From Wyeomyia smithii (lineage: Eukaryota > Arthropoda > Insecta > Diptera > Culicidae), in NCBI RefSeq assembly GCF_029784165.1, contig NC_073696.1:87367381-87431380 (forward strand): a DNA stretch of 64,000 nucleotides, in the 5' to 3' direction. The notes below the pieces were generated by a model. It was given only the letters and a program-made list of their open reading frames with translations, searched no databases and was not told where the DNA came from. How positions within the stretch are numbered: position 1 is the first letter of the stretch; the number at the start of each line of letters is the position of its first letter. This document shows, one piece after another, positions 1 to 10,300 of the stretch. Both the position numbers and the translations under genes were made by a program.

Positions 1-1945
1 AGATTCAATTCGACAGACATTTCACACCATACAATGGGTAGATGACGCAAAAAGCAAAAATTGTAGGACGGAGGACGGAAAACGTACATTCCCCGGCGCA
101 CGCTATCCTGTCCTTAACGGGGACGCTTACGGGAAACTATCTGTTTCGGAGACATGCGGTTGAGCACGCTGAGTCAAGCGGGCAAGCTTGAAGAAGAATC
201 AGGTGAAATCGAGCACGAACGCAGAATTGCTTTGAGCCATTAATCTTTTCAGGTGCAAAACTATGCCATCGCCGTCAGGTAGCCATTATGTTGGTCATCG
301 TTTTTTTTTTCGACTAGAATTTTTTTTCAGCTCCATTATACGAAACGCCAGATATTTTTGCGATTCTGCTGCCAACTACTTAGTTTGGTGGAATGAATTG
401 AGTGATAAAAAAATGAGTTGAGGCAGAAAGGATCAAATGCAAGTAGTAACCGACTGTATAACTCGGGGCGGTGGCAATTTATTGCGCGAAGCGTTTCGTA
501 TAATAATGCTGATTTTCTGCTTGCAGCAAAATTTGCAATTCAAATCCGATACCTACTTGAAAATTATAACGAAAAAGCAAAATTTGAGCGCAAAAGTTAC
601 TTTCGAAAGTCAGGTCAGATACTATTGAGTATAGTTTGAATTTTCAATTTGAACAGACTTTACTTATTAAGACATTTCAAGTATCCTTAGTGAGCAAACA
701 GCGAACAATTTCTCTGGTATCAACTCTGTATCGATACACGCCGAAGGCTAGATAGTCACTGCAAAAATGAGGCAACCGCACTGGCGCGAACCATTACTCT
801 TGAATTCACTGGCAAATTGACCGTTAAATGATGTCCCCTTAGGGACAAGATAGCCGTCATTCTGCTGTGCAGACTCAAGCTACAATCTCCTCTAGTCAAG
901 TATTCGCCAGCTGTGTATAGTTGATTTCAACTTTTCCACTGCCATGCAGCCAGGAGGACAGGACTGACGCTTCACGGCACTGCTCCTGCCATGTCTGCCT
1001 GCCAAGTCATTACGCTACTGCTGTGGTGATTTTTCATACGCGTTGGTGCTCTGTGCGAGAGATAGACAGAGAATGAGCGAGAGAGAGCGCTTCATTTGGT
1101 CGCTCGACATCCTCTTCCACTTCCGGGATGGCTTCCTGGCCTTTGCAGCTAACGATCACCTTGGGTGTATCCGGCATCATCAATGTAGCGCGCCTTATTC
1201 AGTGGACAGTGCATGCTGGGGCAGTGCATGGCAGTGAAGAGAGCGATGACAACGATGATTGTCCCGCTGTCTGTGAAATGGTGTTGGTTAAAAGCGACAA
1301 TTGACGTGGTGACTAATTAATAACCTCCTGTGGTTCATTATTACGGCTGAGTTTAGAGTACATGTTCGTCAAGCTCAAGTATATATTGCAAAAAAATTTC
1401 GCTTTGATTCTGATGATGATAGAAAAAACCTTTGTTGTGGTGTTAAATTTCTATTATAGTACAGAGATTTATGTTTTGATATTTCGAGTTGCATCAACTT
1501 TAACTTTCAATTTTCAATAACCAAAAATGTCTACTACCAGTTGAGTTTTTGGTACTTTAGAGTTTTCTAGAGACAAAATTTACAAAATGCCAAAGAAAGA
1601 GTTTGGGCATAGCGAGAAATAAGACAAGTTAAAGCATTTCATCAAAACAAAACATGCTTTTCTATTATGAGGTACTGAGTGTCTTGAGGAATGTGGTTTA
1701 GGAACGGCCCCCAATAAACGTCAGTGTTACCAGGACGAGGCAATATTCTCTCTTTCTTAGGTTTTTCATTATTCGTAAGAAAGCAAGGAAAAAAGGATTA
1801 TTTATTACTATGAGTTTTACTGCGTAACTGTATTTTTGTAACTCGGTATTTGTACTGTACAGTAGTTTTGTTCGTTCTTGCAGTAAGCGGAAAATTACCC
1901 ACGCCTTCGACTTGATGCAGAAATTTGTAATTTGATCATGGGCAC
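1..1945. other. Intergenic or intronic DNA with no recognised gene
   Basis: AT-rich sequence with short A/T runs. Only short open frames without recognisable domains are present, on either strand. It ends at the left target-site duplication of the I-type retrotransposon. I see no RNA gene, promoter or repeat here that I can name. Confidence 0.5.
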
Positions 1946-1957
1946 TATTGTACTATT
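1946..1957. repeat. Target-site duplication of the I element, 3' side
   Basis: TATTGTACTATT directly abuts the poly(A)/poly(T) end of the element. It is identical to 7827-7838 at the other end. The last two T bases are ambiguous with the tail. Confidence 0.9.
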
Positions 1958-2329
1958 TTTTTTTTCTTCACATAACATTTATTTGACACGGCACAAATAC
2001 AATTTAATGTTTAACGGCGCCAATTATATCTGATGACTTAAAAACTAAAGCAAATTTTTTATCCTCGCTGCCGACTACGAGCTGAAATTAAGTCTAACTT
2101 AAAACTAGCATGGGATTTCCAATCAGTGTTTTGTTGTTCAATGGTCGTCTGATAATCGTCGAATGGCATGTATGGATTCGTTCTGCTGAGCCACGATGTC
2201 GTGAGTTGGGACAGAGGCTCGTAGTCCTTGGGTCCTGGTTCTATTGTGCGGGGTCTGGTTGCTGGTTTTGTGCTTAAGGTTCAAACGTGTTCTTGTCGTT
2301 TTGTTGGGTGTAGACGGAGGGGAACGGGA

Positions 2330-5300
2330 CTAGACTGGGGCGTGGATGGATTTCAGGAAAACGTATATAAGGGACATGTAGGATAGGTCACGGCTCGCCA
2401 AGACATCACGAACAGGAACAGCCGGCTGTCTACCCTCGGCCTGCAGGGAAGCTATTAATTTAGACCTGGCGTCACGGTGTACAGGGCATGACCAAACCAC
2501 ATGCTCTATGTCGTGATAACCTTCACCACAGGCACAGATACCACTTTCCCCGAGCCCAACACGACGGAGGAGCGCGTCAAATCTATAGTGATTGGACATA
2601 AGCCGGGACATCACGCAAATGAAATCCCGACCTACATCCAACCCCTTGAACCACGGGTTCGTCGATACTTTGGGGATTATGGAATGTAACCACCTTCCCA
2701 ATTCCCCTCTGGTCCAAGCATTTTGCCAACTGATGATCGTATTCTGACGTACAAGTGCGAAAAATTCATTAAAGGCAATTGGTCTTTCATAAATATCACC
2801 GTTTGTTGCGCCCACCTTAACCAAAGAGTCCGCTTTCTCATTACCCGGTATCGAGCAGTGAGAAGGGACCCACGCTAAGGTAATCTGAGTAGATTTTTCG
2901 GATAAAGCACTCAGATGTTCCCGTATTTTCCCCAGGAAATACGGAGAGTGCTTAACATCTTTCATCGATCGGAGAGCCTCAATGGAACTGAGACTGTCCG
3001 TAAAGATGAAATAATGGTCCGTGGGCATTTTTTCGATAATCCCTAGGGTGTACTGAATTGCAGCTAATTCTGCGACGTAAACAGAAGCAGGATTATCGAG
3101 CTTATGGGAGACGGTTGAATTGTTATTGAAGATACCGAAGCCAGTGGACCCATCAAGAAGTGATCCGTCAGTGTAGTACATATTGTCGCAGTTGATGTTT
3201 CGATATTTATTGGAAAAAATTTTGGGGATCTGCTGCACGCGTAAATGATCCGGGATTCCACGAGTTTCTTCTATCATGGATGTATCGAAAAACACAGTAG
3301 AATCAGAAGTATTTGATAAGTCGACACGATTTGGAATATTCGAAGAAGGGTTAATATTTTGGGACATGTGATTGAAATACAATGTCATAAAACGGGTTTG
3401 AGAATTAAGTTCGATTAACCTTTCAAAATTTTCAATCACGGGACGGTTCAAGACCTCACATTTGATTAGAATACGAGAAGACAGGCTCCAGAAGCGGTTT
3501 TTCAATGGTAGTACTCCAGCTAAAACCTCCAAACTCATCGTATGGGTCGACTGCATGCAACCTAAGGCGATACGCAAACAACGATATTGTATTCGCTCCA
3601 GTTTGATCAAATGTGTGTTTGCTGCGGAGCGGAAGCAGAAACACCCGTATTCAATAACAGACAATATCGTTGTTTGGTAAAGCCTTATAAGGTCTCCTGG
3701 ATGGGCTCCCCACCATTGTCCGGTTATTGTACGAAGAAAATTCACTCTTTGTTGACATTTTTTCATCAGATACCTCACGTGACAACCCCAGGTGCCTTTA
3801 GAGTCGAACCAGACACCAAGATATTTGTGTACCAAAACCTGAGAAATCGTTTTACCCATTAATTGTGTTTGGAGCTGAGCAGGTTCATGCTTCCTAGAAA
3901 AAACTACTATCTCAGTCTTCTCCGGAGAGAATTCGATACCTAGCTGTAAAGCCCAAGCAGACAAATTGTCCAAGGTATCTTGCAATGGTCCTTGCAAATC
4001 GGCAGCTTTGGCTCCTGTAACAGAGATTACACTGTCGTCTGCAAGTTGTCTTATCGTGCATGAATTTGCCAGACATTCGTCGATGTCATTTACATAAAAG
4101 TTGTAAAGAAGGGGGCTTAAACATGAGCCCTGGGGAAGACCCATGTAGCTAATGCAAAAAGTTGCCAAATCGCCATGCGTAAAATGCATGTGCTTTTCGG
4201 ACACCAAATTGTGCAAAAAATTGTTCAAAATTGGAGAAAATCCTTGTCGGTGAAGTTTACCCGAAAGAATGTCAATAGAAACGGAATCAAAAGCACCCTT
4301 AATGTCCAAGAACGCAGACGCCATTTGTTCTTTACGAGCATACGCCAGCTGAATATCTGTTGAAAGCAACGCAAGACAATCATTCGTCCCTTTGGCACGG
4401 CGGAAGCCAAATTGAGTTTCTGATAGTAGACCATTTGATTCGACCCAGTGGTCTAAACGACGGAGTATCATTTTTTCCATCAATTTCCTGATACAGGATA
4501 GCATTGCAATCGGCCTATAAGAGTTGTGATTAGAAGCTGGTTTCCCTGGTTTTTGGATGGCGATCACCTTCACTTGCCTCCAATCCTGCGGTACAATGTT
4601 TTGCTCCAGGAACTTATTGAACAAGTTCAACAAGCGCCTCTTGGCATTGCCGGGTAGATTCTTCAACAAGTTGAATTTGATTCTATCTAATCCAGGCGCG
4701 TTATTGTTACAGGACAGGAGGGCAACTGAAAATTCTGCCATCGTAAAAGGTGATTCTATCGCGTCGTGGCCCGGAGACGCATCGCGAACAATATTTTGCT
4801 CAGGAACAGAGTCCGGACATACTTTCCTGGCAAAATCAAATATCCACCTACTTGAAGACTCCTCGCTTTCGTTGACCGTTACGCGATTCCGCATTCTTCG
4901 GGCTGTGTTCCAAAGAGTGCTCATCGATGTCTCCCTCGACGTCTCGTTCACGAACCGACGCCAATATCCACGTTTCTTTGCTTTAGACAAGCTTTTAAGC
5001 TTGGTATCAAGCTCCGAATACCGTAAATAGTCGCCAGGTATACCTCCCGTCTGGTAGGCCTTAAACGCGTCGGATCTTTGCGTGTAGACATCGGAGCACT
5101 CTTGGTCCCACCACGGAGTGGGAGGCCGTTCTTTGATCGTTACGCCGGGATATTTCTTCGTTTGGGCTTGCAACGCGGCGTCGAGAATCACGCCCGCGAG
5201 GAGGTTGTATTCTTCAAGTGGTGAATGATGTTGAATCGACTCGACCGCTTTTGAAATCAGTTCCTCGTATAACTTCCAATCGACATTTCGTGTGAGGTCA

Positions 5301-6016
5301 TACGGAATGTCAATTGGTCGCATGCGAGTTGACCCGTTAGTAATTGAAATAAGAATAGGCAGATGGTCGCTACCGTGAGGATCGAGGATTACCTTCCATG
5401 TGCAATCCAACCGTAGCGACGTCGAACATAAGGATAGATCCAAAGCGCTTGGGCGCGCTGGAGGTTTCGGGATACGTGTCATTTCACCGTTGTTTAAAAT
5501 AGTCATGTCGAAGTCATCGCAAAGGTTATAGATTAAAGAGGAGCGGTTATCATTGTATGGGGAACCCCAAGCCACGCCATGAGAGTTGAAGTCTCCCAAA
5601 ATCAAACGTGGCGAGGGAAGAAGTTCTATTAAATCAAAGAGCAGCCGTTGCCCAACCTGTGCTCTGGGGGGAATATATATTGAGGCAATACAAAGCTCTT
5701 TACCTTGTATTGTCATTTGACATGCGACAACTTCGATGCCTGGAATCGAGAGGAGGTTAATACGATAGAAAGAATAGCACTTTTTAATCCCTAAAAGTAC
5801 TCCTCCATATGGGGTGTCTCGATCAAGGCGAATAATATTAAAATCATGGAAGTTGAGATCAATATTTGAAGTAAGCCAAGTTTCACAAAGGGAAAATGCA
5901 TCGCATTTGTTTTTATTTATCAAAACTTTAAACGAATCAATTTTTGGTAAAATACTTCTACAATTCCACTGTAAGACAGAGATAGAATCCTTCATATACG
6001 CAGTTGAATTAGGCAT
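2330..6016 (-). CDS. I-element ORF2: endonuclease, reverse transcriptase and RNase H
   Basis: The retrotransposition enzyme: it nicks the target DNA and copies the element RNA by target-primed reverse transcription. I start it at the ATG at 6016; the frame is open upstream to 6037 but begins with TTG there. Residue numbers below count from that TTG, so subtract 7 for the ATG. An apurinic-type endonuclease spans about 20-235 (QWNCRSI, SLCETW, LILGDFNSHG, GSDHLP). The RT spans about 490-740, with motif A AFLDIKGAFDSV, motif B GLPQGSCLSP and motif C LADDS, where a leucine replaces the usual aromatic residue. RNase H spans about 953-1075 (YYTDGSLLDG, AELAAIQY, FTDSLSS, WVPSHCSIPGNEKAD). A C-terminal Cys/His cluster (CACG, then H and C) follows. 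There is no internal stop in about 1,228 codons. The ATG overlaps the ORF1 stop by 8 nt. Confidence 0.93.
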   Translation of the reverse strand: MPNSTAYMKDSISVLQWNCRSILPKIDSFKVLINKNKCDAFSLCETWLTSNIDLNFHDFNIIRLDRDTPYGGVLLGIKKCYSFYRINLLSIPGIEVVACQMTIQGKELCIASIYIPPRAQVGQRLLFDLIELLPSPRLILGDFNSHGVAWGSPYNDNRSSLIYNLCDDFDMTILNNGEMTRIPKPPARPSALDLSLCSTSLRLDCTWKVILDPHGSDHLPILISITNGSTRMRPIDIPYDLTRNVDWKLYEELISKAVESIQHHSPLEEYNLLAGVILDAALQAQTKKYPGVTIKERPPTPWWDQECSDVYTQRSDAFKAYQTGGIPGDYLRYSELDTKLKSLSKAKKRGYWRRFVNETSRETSMSTLWNTARRMRNRVTVNESEESSSRWIFDFARKVCPDSVPEQNIVRDASPGHDAIESPFTMAEFSVALLSCNNNAPGLDRIKFNLLKNLPGNAKRRLLNLFNKFLEQNIVPQDWRQVKVIAIQKPGKPASNHNSYRPIAMLSCIRKLMEKMILRRLDHWVESNGLLSETQFGFRRAKGTNDCLALLSTDIQLAYARKEQMASAFLDIKGAFDSVSIDILSGKLHRQGFSPILNNFLHNLVSEKHMHFTHGDLATFCISYMGLPQGSCLSPLLYNFYVNDIDECLANSCTIRQLADDSVISVTGAKAADLQGPLQDTLDNLSAWALQLGIEFSPEKTEIVVFSRKHEPAQLQTQLMGKTISQVLVHKYLGVWFDSKGTWGCHVRYLMKKCQQRVNFLRTITGQWWGAHPGDLIRLYQTTILSVIEYGCFCFRSAANTHLIKLERIQYRCLRIALGCMQSTHTMSLEVLAGVLPLKNRFWSLSSRILIKCEVLNRPVIENFERLIELNSQTRFMTLYFNHMSQNINPSSNIPNRVDLSNTSDSTVFFDTSMIEETRGIPDHLRVQQIPKIFSNKYRNINCDNMYYTDGSLLDGSTGFGIFNNNSTVSHKLDNPASVYVAELAAIQYTLGIIEKMPTDHYFIFTDSLSSIEALRSMKDVKHSPYFLGKIREHLSALSEKSTQITLAWVPSHCSIPGNEKADSLVKVGATNGDIYERPIAFNEFFALVRQNTIISWQNAWTRGELGRWLHSIIPKVSTNPWFKGLDVGRDFICVMSRLMSNHYRFDALLRRVGLGESGICACGEGYHDIEHVVWSCPVHRDARSKLIASLQAEGRQPAVPVRDVLASRDLSYMSLIYVFLKSIHAPV

Positions 6017-7379
6017 CGAAGGATACAATCGCTGCAAGGAGGGGCCATTGGGCAGTCAACTGCTTCAAAAATGATCTAACTGTTGGGAGGAATGCTGTAA
6101 GAAAAATTTTAATTGGATCGGGTACATTGAAAGTTTCAAAAATCCAGTCCACAATGTCAGAAAATTTCACTAATCCAGAGTTTGTTTCATCAACTGGGAG
6201 TGTAAAAGGAGCAACTGGGGTTTTAGATGTTCCTGGCAGTGCTGGGAACTCCTTCTGGGACTTTAAATTTGCCAGCCCAGGAGGAGTTTGCTTCGGTTTT
6301 TCCGCAGCACTGTTTGGTTTGTTTGTAACTTTCATTTCACTTTGAGAAATCTTAGGACCTTTTCTGGGAAGTTTAGGAGAGGAAATATTTTTCCTCTTTC
6401 TAGACTCCCCAGGATTGGCGTAAGACGCTCCCGCTGGTGAATCGTCAGAATCGGTTTCATCAGAGGACAACAGATCGAAGGGGTTCGAAGTAACGGGAGA
6501 AGTGGTAACGGTCTTCTTCAGCATGTCAGCGTAGGAACGCTTTGAACGCTCTTTGAGAGACCGTTTTATTTTATCCCTGCGCTGCATGTACACCGCACAT
6601 GTCGAGAGCTCATGCAGATTTTCTCCGCAGTGAATACACTTTTCAGCGTTAACACTGCAAGAATCTTCCGCATGAGACTCCCCACACTTGCCACAACGTG
6701 CCTTATTGCAGCAGTAGGCGGCTGTATGGCCTAACTGCTTGCAATTCAGGCAGTTCATGACGCGGGGCACGTAGAGCCTCACAGGGAGACGAACCCGGTG
6801 GATCGAGACGTGGCTTGGTAGTGCAGACCCGGCGAACGTAACTCGAAACGAGTCTGACGGAGTGTATACTGTTTTGCCACCGATGATCGATGCTGACCGC
6901 AATTGCTTGCAGTCGAGCACCTTTACTTCGGGACACGTTTTGTTCTTAAAGCACCCTTTGGCACTTTGCAGTATACACTCGACGGACAGACTCGAATCGG
7001 TTATGACACCGTCGATCTCCACGTCTCGTGCGGGTATGTAAACGCGATACTCGCGTGTGAAGAGCTCAGAGCAAGCTATATCGTTGGCCTCTTTCAGGTT
7101 ACCGACCACGACACGGAGCTTGTTAGGCCGGACCTTGGAAATTTCGGTCACGCCCTTGTACTCCTTCGTCAGGTCTTTAGAAATCTGCAAGAGGTTCAAC
7201 TTTTTCGATTTCGGTCCTGCCTTTGGCCGAAAATAAACAGTATAGCTGCCCTGGGCTCCGTCTGGGTAAAGCCTGGGGCGAGGGGGGACTGAAGAATGAA
7301 CAGGGGAGGGGGTAACAGAAGGGTCAGGGTCAGAGGGGTTCGGGGATGGTGGCGCGGGAGGCGAGGGATCTACATCCAT
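6009..7379 (-). CDS. I-element ORF1: gag-like nucleic-acid-binding protein
   Basis: A 456-residue protein expected to coat the element RNA in a ribonucleoprotein. The N-terminus is proline/aspartate-rich (1-35). Residues of about 45-205 look like the RNA-recognition-type fold usual in this position for I-like elements. Three zinc knuckles follow: C-x2-C-x4-H-x4-C at 210-223, C-x2-C-x3-H-x4-C at 229-241, and C-x2-C-x4-H-x4-C at 248-261. Then come a basic stretch, a serine/acidic tract (about 304-315) and a hydrophobic C-terminus. A true ATG is present at 7379, about 447 nt downstream of the mapped 5' end. The stop TAA at 6011-6009 overlaps the ORF2 start. The frame is intact throughout. Confidence 0.9.
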   Translation of the reverse strand: MDVDPSPPAPPSPNPSDPDPSVTPSPVHSSVPPRPRLYPDGAQGSYTVYFRPKAGPKSKKLNLLQISKDLTKEYKGVTEISKVRPNKLRVVVGNLKEANDIACSELFTREYRVYIPARDVEIDGVITDSSLSVECILQSAKGCFKNKTCPEVKVLDCKQLRSASIIGGKTVYTPSDSFRVTFAGSALPSHVSIHRVRLPVRLYVPRVMNCLNCKQLGHTAAYCCNKARCGKCGESHAEDSCSVNAEKCIHCGENLHELSTCAVYMQRRDKIKRSLKERSKRSYADMLKKTVTTSPVTSNPFDLLSSDETDSDDSPAGASYANPGESRKRKNISSPKLPRKGPKISQSEMKVTNKPNSAAEKPKQTPPGLANLKSQKEFPALPGTSKTPVAPFTLPVDETNSGLVKFSDIVDWIFETFNVPDPIKIFLTAFLPTVRSFLKQLTAQWPLLAAIVSFDA

Positions 7380-7791
7380 CGCGCTAAGTCTAGCGCACTA
7401 GCGCTGACAAGAACACGTACCTTTTTATTTCTCCCTTCCAGTAAGGTTGGTTGTCCGATCGTTGGAAGTAGCAGCCGTTACAGCCAGCAGCACCAATACA
7501 GCAGCACCAAACAGCCACCAGCAGCGAGCCAGGTGTGAGATCACTCCACACAGCGATACAACTCGCTGACACTGATGGCTTCTTCTTTTTCCTCGTTTGT
7601 GTCTCGTCCACTGCTGTAGCGCAATCCAGCCAGCAGCCAAATCGGCTTACGCACCAGCTGGCAGTCACGATGCGAAACAGTTGCACAAAGGCACGACCTT
7701 GAACCCGGAATTATATCACTCGACCAGGCAAACAATGCCAACACTTGTTCACACGTCTTTTGTTTTATACTCTATCGGACCGATCACCAAA

Positions 7792-7826
7792 CACGTCCAG
7801 TACTGATGCGTGTTCGGCACAGAATG
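7792..7826 (-). promoter_or_regulatory. Internal Pol II promoter of the I element (Inr + DPE)
   Basis: The element begins CATTCTG. Taking the A as +1, this fits the insect initiator TCAKTY over its CA-T-T-C core. GGACGTG occupies +28 to +34 (plus-strand 7798-7792), an exact match to the strong DPE consensus RGWCGTG at the correct spacing. No TATA box is possible inside the element. Downstream core promoters of this kind are established for I, jockey and Doc in Drosophila and allow a full-length transcript to carry its own promoter. Confidence 0.75.
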
Positions 7827-7838
7827 TATTGTACTATT
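7827..7838. repeat. Target-site duplication of the I element, 5' side
   Basis: TATTGTACTATT lies immediately beyond the CATTCTG 5' terminus of the minus-strand element. It is an exact match to 1946-1957 and fixes the 5' end at 7826. Confidence 0.92.
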
Positions 7839-9000
7839 GAAAATTGTCAAGTCGCAGCTTCCGACCAACCGAAACTAGACTCAATGCTTGCTTTTCCTAA
7901 CACGGTCGATAATTGACCCAGAATGCATTCTTTGGGATATATAAAAGCCTGGTTTTGGATCGAACAAATCATTTAACTAGCAGATGGTGCGACGGGTGGT
8001 CACATCATAGCAGCAGTCTTCCTGTTCGTGTTAGTATCGGTGAGCACTTAAAGGGTTATACATATAATAGTACTTTCGGCTCAAACTTTATTTACTAACG
8101 GCAGTGACACCTCACAGAGCCTTTGATCTTCAGTTAGAGTTCCGCATAACTGTTTATTAGAGTGCCAATCGAATGTACGAGGAGATTGAACTTCAAATGT
8201 TGATTAGTAGCAGAGTTCAACAGCTTCGTCATCTAGAAAAAAGTCTCCATTTAAAATTTTAGCTCAATCGGACCCGCGCGATATGGAGCCTCTAAGTCAC
8301 AGTTACATTTTTATGACTAATGAAAAATGTACGGAAATTATCGATATGTAATTGTCGAATTTAGATGTTTGTTTCCAGGAAAAATAAATTTGAAGAGAGA
8401 GTTCAACCCTTTTTTGTTTTAATGTATGATTTAATGTATAATTAATGTTAATTTTTAATTTAAAAATAAAGCCTTAATAACATGAAAACGAATGGATTTA
8501 CGAAGTAAATCATCAGGAGTTTTTTGATTTAGAATCAATTTTTCAAGCATTTAACATCATTAGAATATAGTTATTTTGAAAGATGACAAAATTGATAATT
8601 TTTCCTAAAACCCAAAAAAAATTGTTTTTTTTCCTCATTTTTTTCATTTCATTCATCATTTACCAAAAGTTTTGTTATAACTTCAGGTTTCTCAAGAAAC
8701 ATTCAACTCTTTTTTTGTAAATCAAAGTATAGTGTTCATTTACAAATTTTTGCACTAAAAAATGTGTTACATTTGTTCTCCACAGTTCAGTTTTTTTATA
8801 GAATCAATAGTCTTGAAACGTTGCCTTGAACCGCTTGCAATACCGCTAACAACTGTATTCAATCTGTCTTTACCGTATGGTGTTTTTTTTTACTTCTTGG
8901 TAAGATTCTTTTGTTTTTTTCCGTTTACAAAAAAGGAAACGTTCGCTTTTCGCTTTAAGTACTACTTCTAAGCTTTTTGAAGTTATTGTTCTCGAAACAT
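7839..9000. other. AT-rich DNA without a recognised gene
   Basis: It contains the candidate promoter at 7938-8003 and then low-complexity A/T-rich sequence with many short homopolymers. No coding frame with a recognisable domain was seen on either strand. Confidence 0.45.
7938..8003 (+). promoter_or_regulatory. Candidate TATA/Inr/DPE core promoter, downstream gene not seen
   Basis: TATAAAAG starts at 7940, and an initiator TCATTT (A at 7971) places the TATA T at -31. GGTCAC at 7998 falls at +28 and fits the DPE pattern RGWYV. A possible splice donor (ATCG|GTGAGC) follows at about 8039, which would make a short first exon. I see no convincing open frame after it, so this could be a real first exon with distant coding exons, a promoter relic of a mobile element, or chance. 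Confidence 0.35.
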
Positions 9001-9026
9001 TATTCCAAAAGTACTCGCGTTGCATT

Positions 9027-9849
9027 TTGCCGGAACAGCATGGCATTATGCCTAAGAGATCAACTACGACATATTTAGCCACCTCCACGTCGTTTATCAT
9101 ACGAGAGATAGAAAATGGACATCAGGTAGACGCAATCTATACTGATCTCTCCGCAGCTTTTGATAAGATGAACCATGAAATTGCACTGGCGAAGTTTGAC
9201 CGTGTGGACATCGACAATAACTTGCTGGCCTGGCTACGTTCTTACCTCATCGTCCGGAATATGTCGGAAAAGATCGGTGATTTTGTCTCATCTTTAATTG
9301 CTGTCTCGTCTGGAGTCCCTCAAGGAAGCCGTTTCCTTTTCCTGCTATATATGAACGATATTCACAGCACCATCATATGCTTCAAGCTATCGTACGCTGA
9401 TGACCTTAAGCTATACTTCGTCATAAAGGACCACGCTGACGCTTCCTTCCCAAAACAGCAACTGGAGCTATTTGGAACTTGGTGCTGCATCAACCGGATG
9501 CTCCTGAACGTGTCTAAATGCTCGGCAATCTCGTTTGGCCTTAAGCGTACTCTATACCATCACAACTACTCGGTTTTCGGTACTGAGTTGATTGCTACTT
9601 GATTCGAAGTTAAACTTTAAAGAACACGTTTCATTCATCGTTTACAAAGCTTTTTCCCAGTTAGGTTTCATCTTTAGATTTTCCATGAAATTCTGCGACA
9701 TTCATTGCCTGAAGGCTCTATTCTGTACTCTGGTACGCCCAATACTGGAATATGCTGCAATAATTTGCTCTCCTTTTTATCAAAATGACACACTGAGGAA
9801 TGTCTCTCGTGTTAAGAATAGGAATAGCTTTAAGAGTATTTTCTGTTAA
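9027..9849 (+). pseudogene. Reverse transcriptase remnant of a jockey/CR1-type LINE
   Basis: Two open segments (about 9027-9601 and 9592-9849) in different frames together give the central and C-terminal part of an RT. Motif A is YTDLSAAFDKM, motif B SGVPQGS and motif C YADDLKLY. Downstream are the conserved LVRPILEYAAIICSPFY segment and a truncated end. The endonuclease and N-terminal RT are missing and a frameshift separates the halves near 9590, so it cannot be functional. The overall pattern (YADD, LEYAAIIxSP) is that of the jockey superfamily including CR1-like elements. The exact clade is uncertain. Confidence 0.8.
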
Positions 9850-9926
9850 TTATTCATTATGAATTTTAATTTTAATCTGTTATTGAGGTAGCTATTTTAT
9901 CTGTTCATATATAATATATACAACAT

Positions 9927-9970
9927 ATAAATAATAAATAATAAATAATAGATAATAATAATAATAAATA
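9927..9970 (+). repeat. AATA/ATA microsatellite tail of the LINE remnant
   Basis: Imperfect AATA and ATA repeats lie about 80 bp after the RT stop. This is the position where jockey/CR1-type LINEs carry a tandem-repeat or A-rich 3' end. It may be the element tail or an independent microsatellite. Confidence 0.5.
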
Positions 9971-10019
9971 GTTACTAAACTACAAAGCTTTGGATGTTTC
10001 GAATTGATAACATTGGTCG

Positions 10020-10300
10020 ATAAAAGCGAAAAAATGCTGCCCTAACGCTCAAAACAGCTGCCTTAGAAAGATTTTAGCTTTTTAACCATTCCTATGAAAT
10101 TTGGTGCCTCTAGCCTTTGTGAAAATGCGTCAGCTTACGTCAAAGTGTCGCATAGTAATTGTCCGCCGGGTTCGTTGTTTCAACGTTATGTTTTCGAGGA
10201 AACTCATTTAGGTCTCTGAAAAAATCGTAGTGGCTAGGGGCACCAAAATTCACAATAGAAAGCTATAATCTTTCATTTTTTCCGTTTTAAGTTTTAGGAC
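10020..10300. mobile_element. Small inverted-repeat element (MITE-like), arms about 60 bp
   Basis: A segment at about 10060-10112, including GATTTTAGCTTTTT and AATTTGGTGCCTCTAGC, recurs inverted at about 10222-10285. A third related copy of the left arm lies at about 24335-24380. The arms are diverged and I could not fix the termini or a duplication. A degenerate MITE family is the simplest reading. Confidence 0.4.

Larger units (their letters stand above)
1958..7826 (-). mobile_element. Full-length I-clade non-LTR retrotransposon
   Basis: A complete non-LTR element of about 5.87 kb on the minus strand. Order in its own sense: a 447-nt 5' UTR starting CATTCTG, ORF1 (gag-like, three zinc knuckles), ORF2 (endonuclease, reverse transcriptase, RNase H), a 3' UTR of about 370 nt with an AATAAA signal, and a poly(A) run (T run at 1956-1965 on the plus strand). 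The 12-mer TATTGTACTATT occurs at 1946-1957 and again at 7827-7838, a perfect target-site duplication. Both ORFs are open and the duplication has no mismatch, so the insertion is young (inference). RNase H after the RT plus CCHC knuckles in ORF1 place it in the I group. Assignment to a named family would need a database comparison. Confidence 0.93.

Noticed and set aside
6037..6037. ORF2 start at 6037
   Set aside because: That codon is TTG. The first ATG is at 6016 and overlaps the ORF1 stop, a more plausible start.
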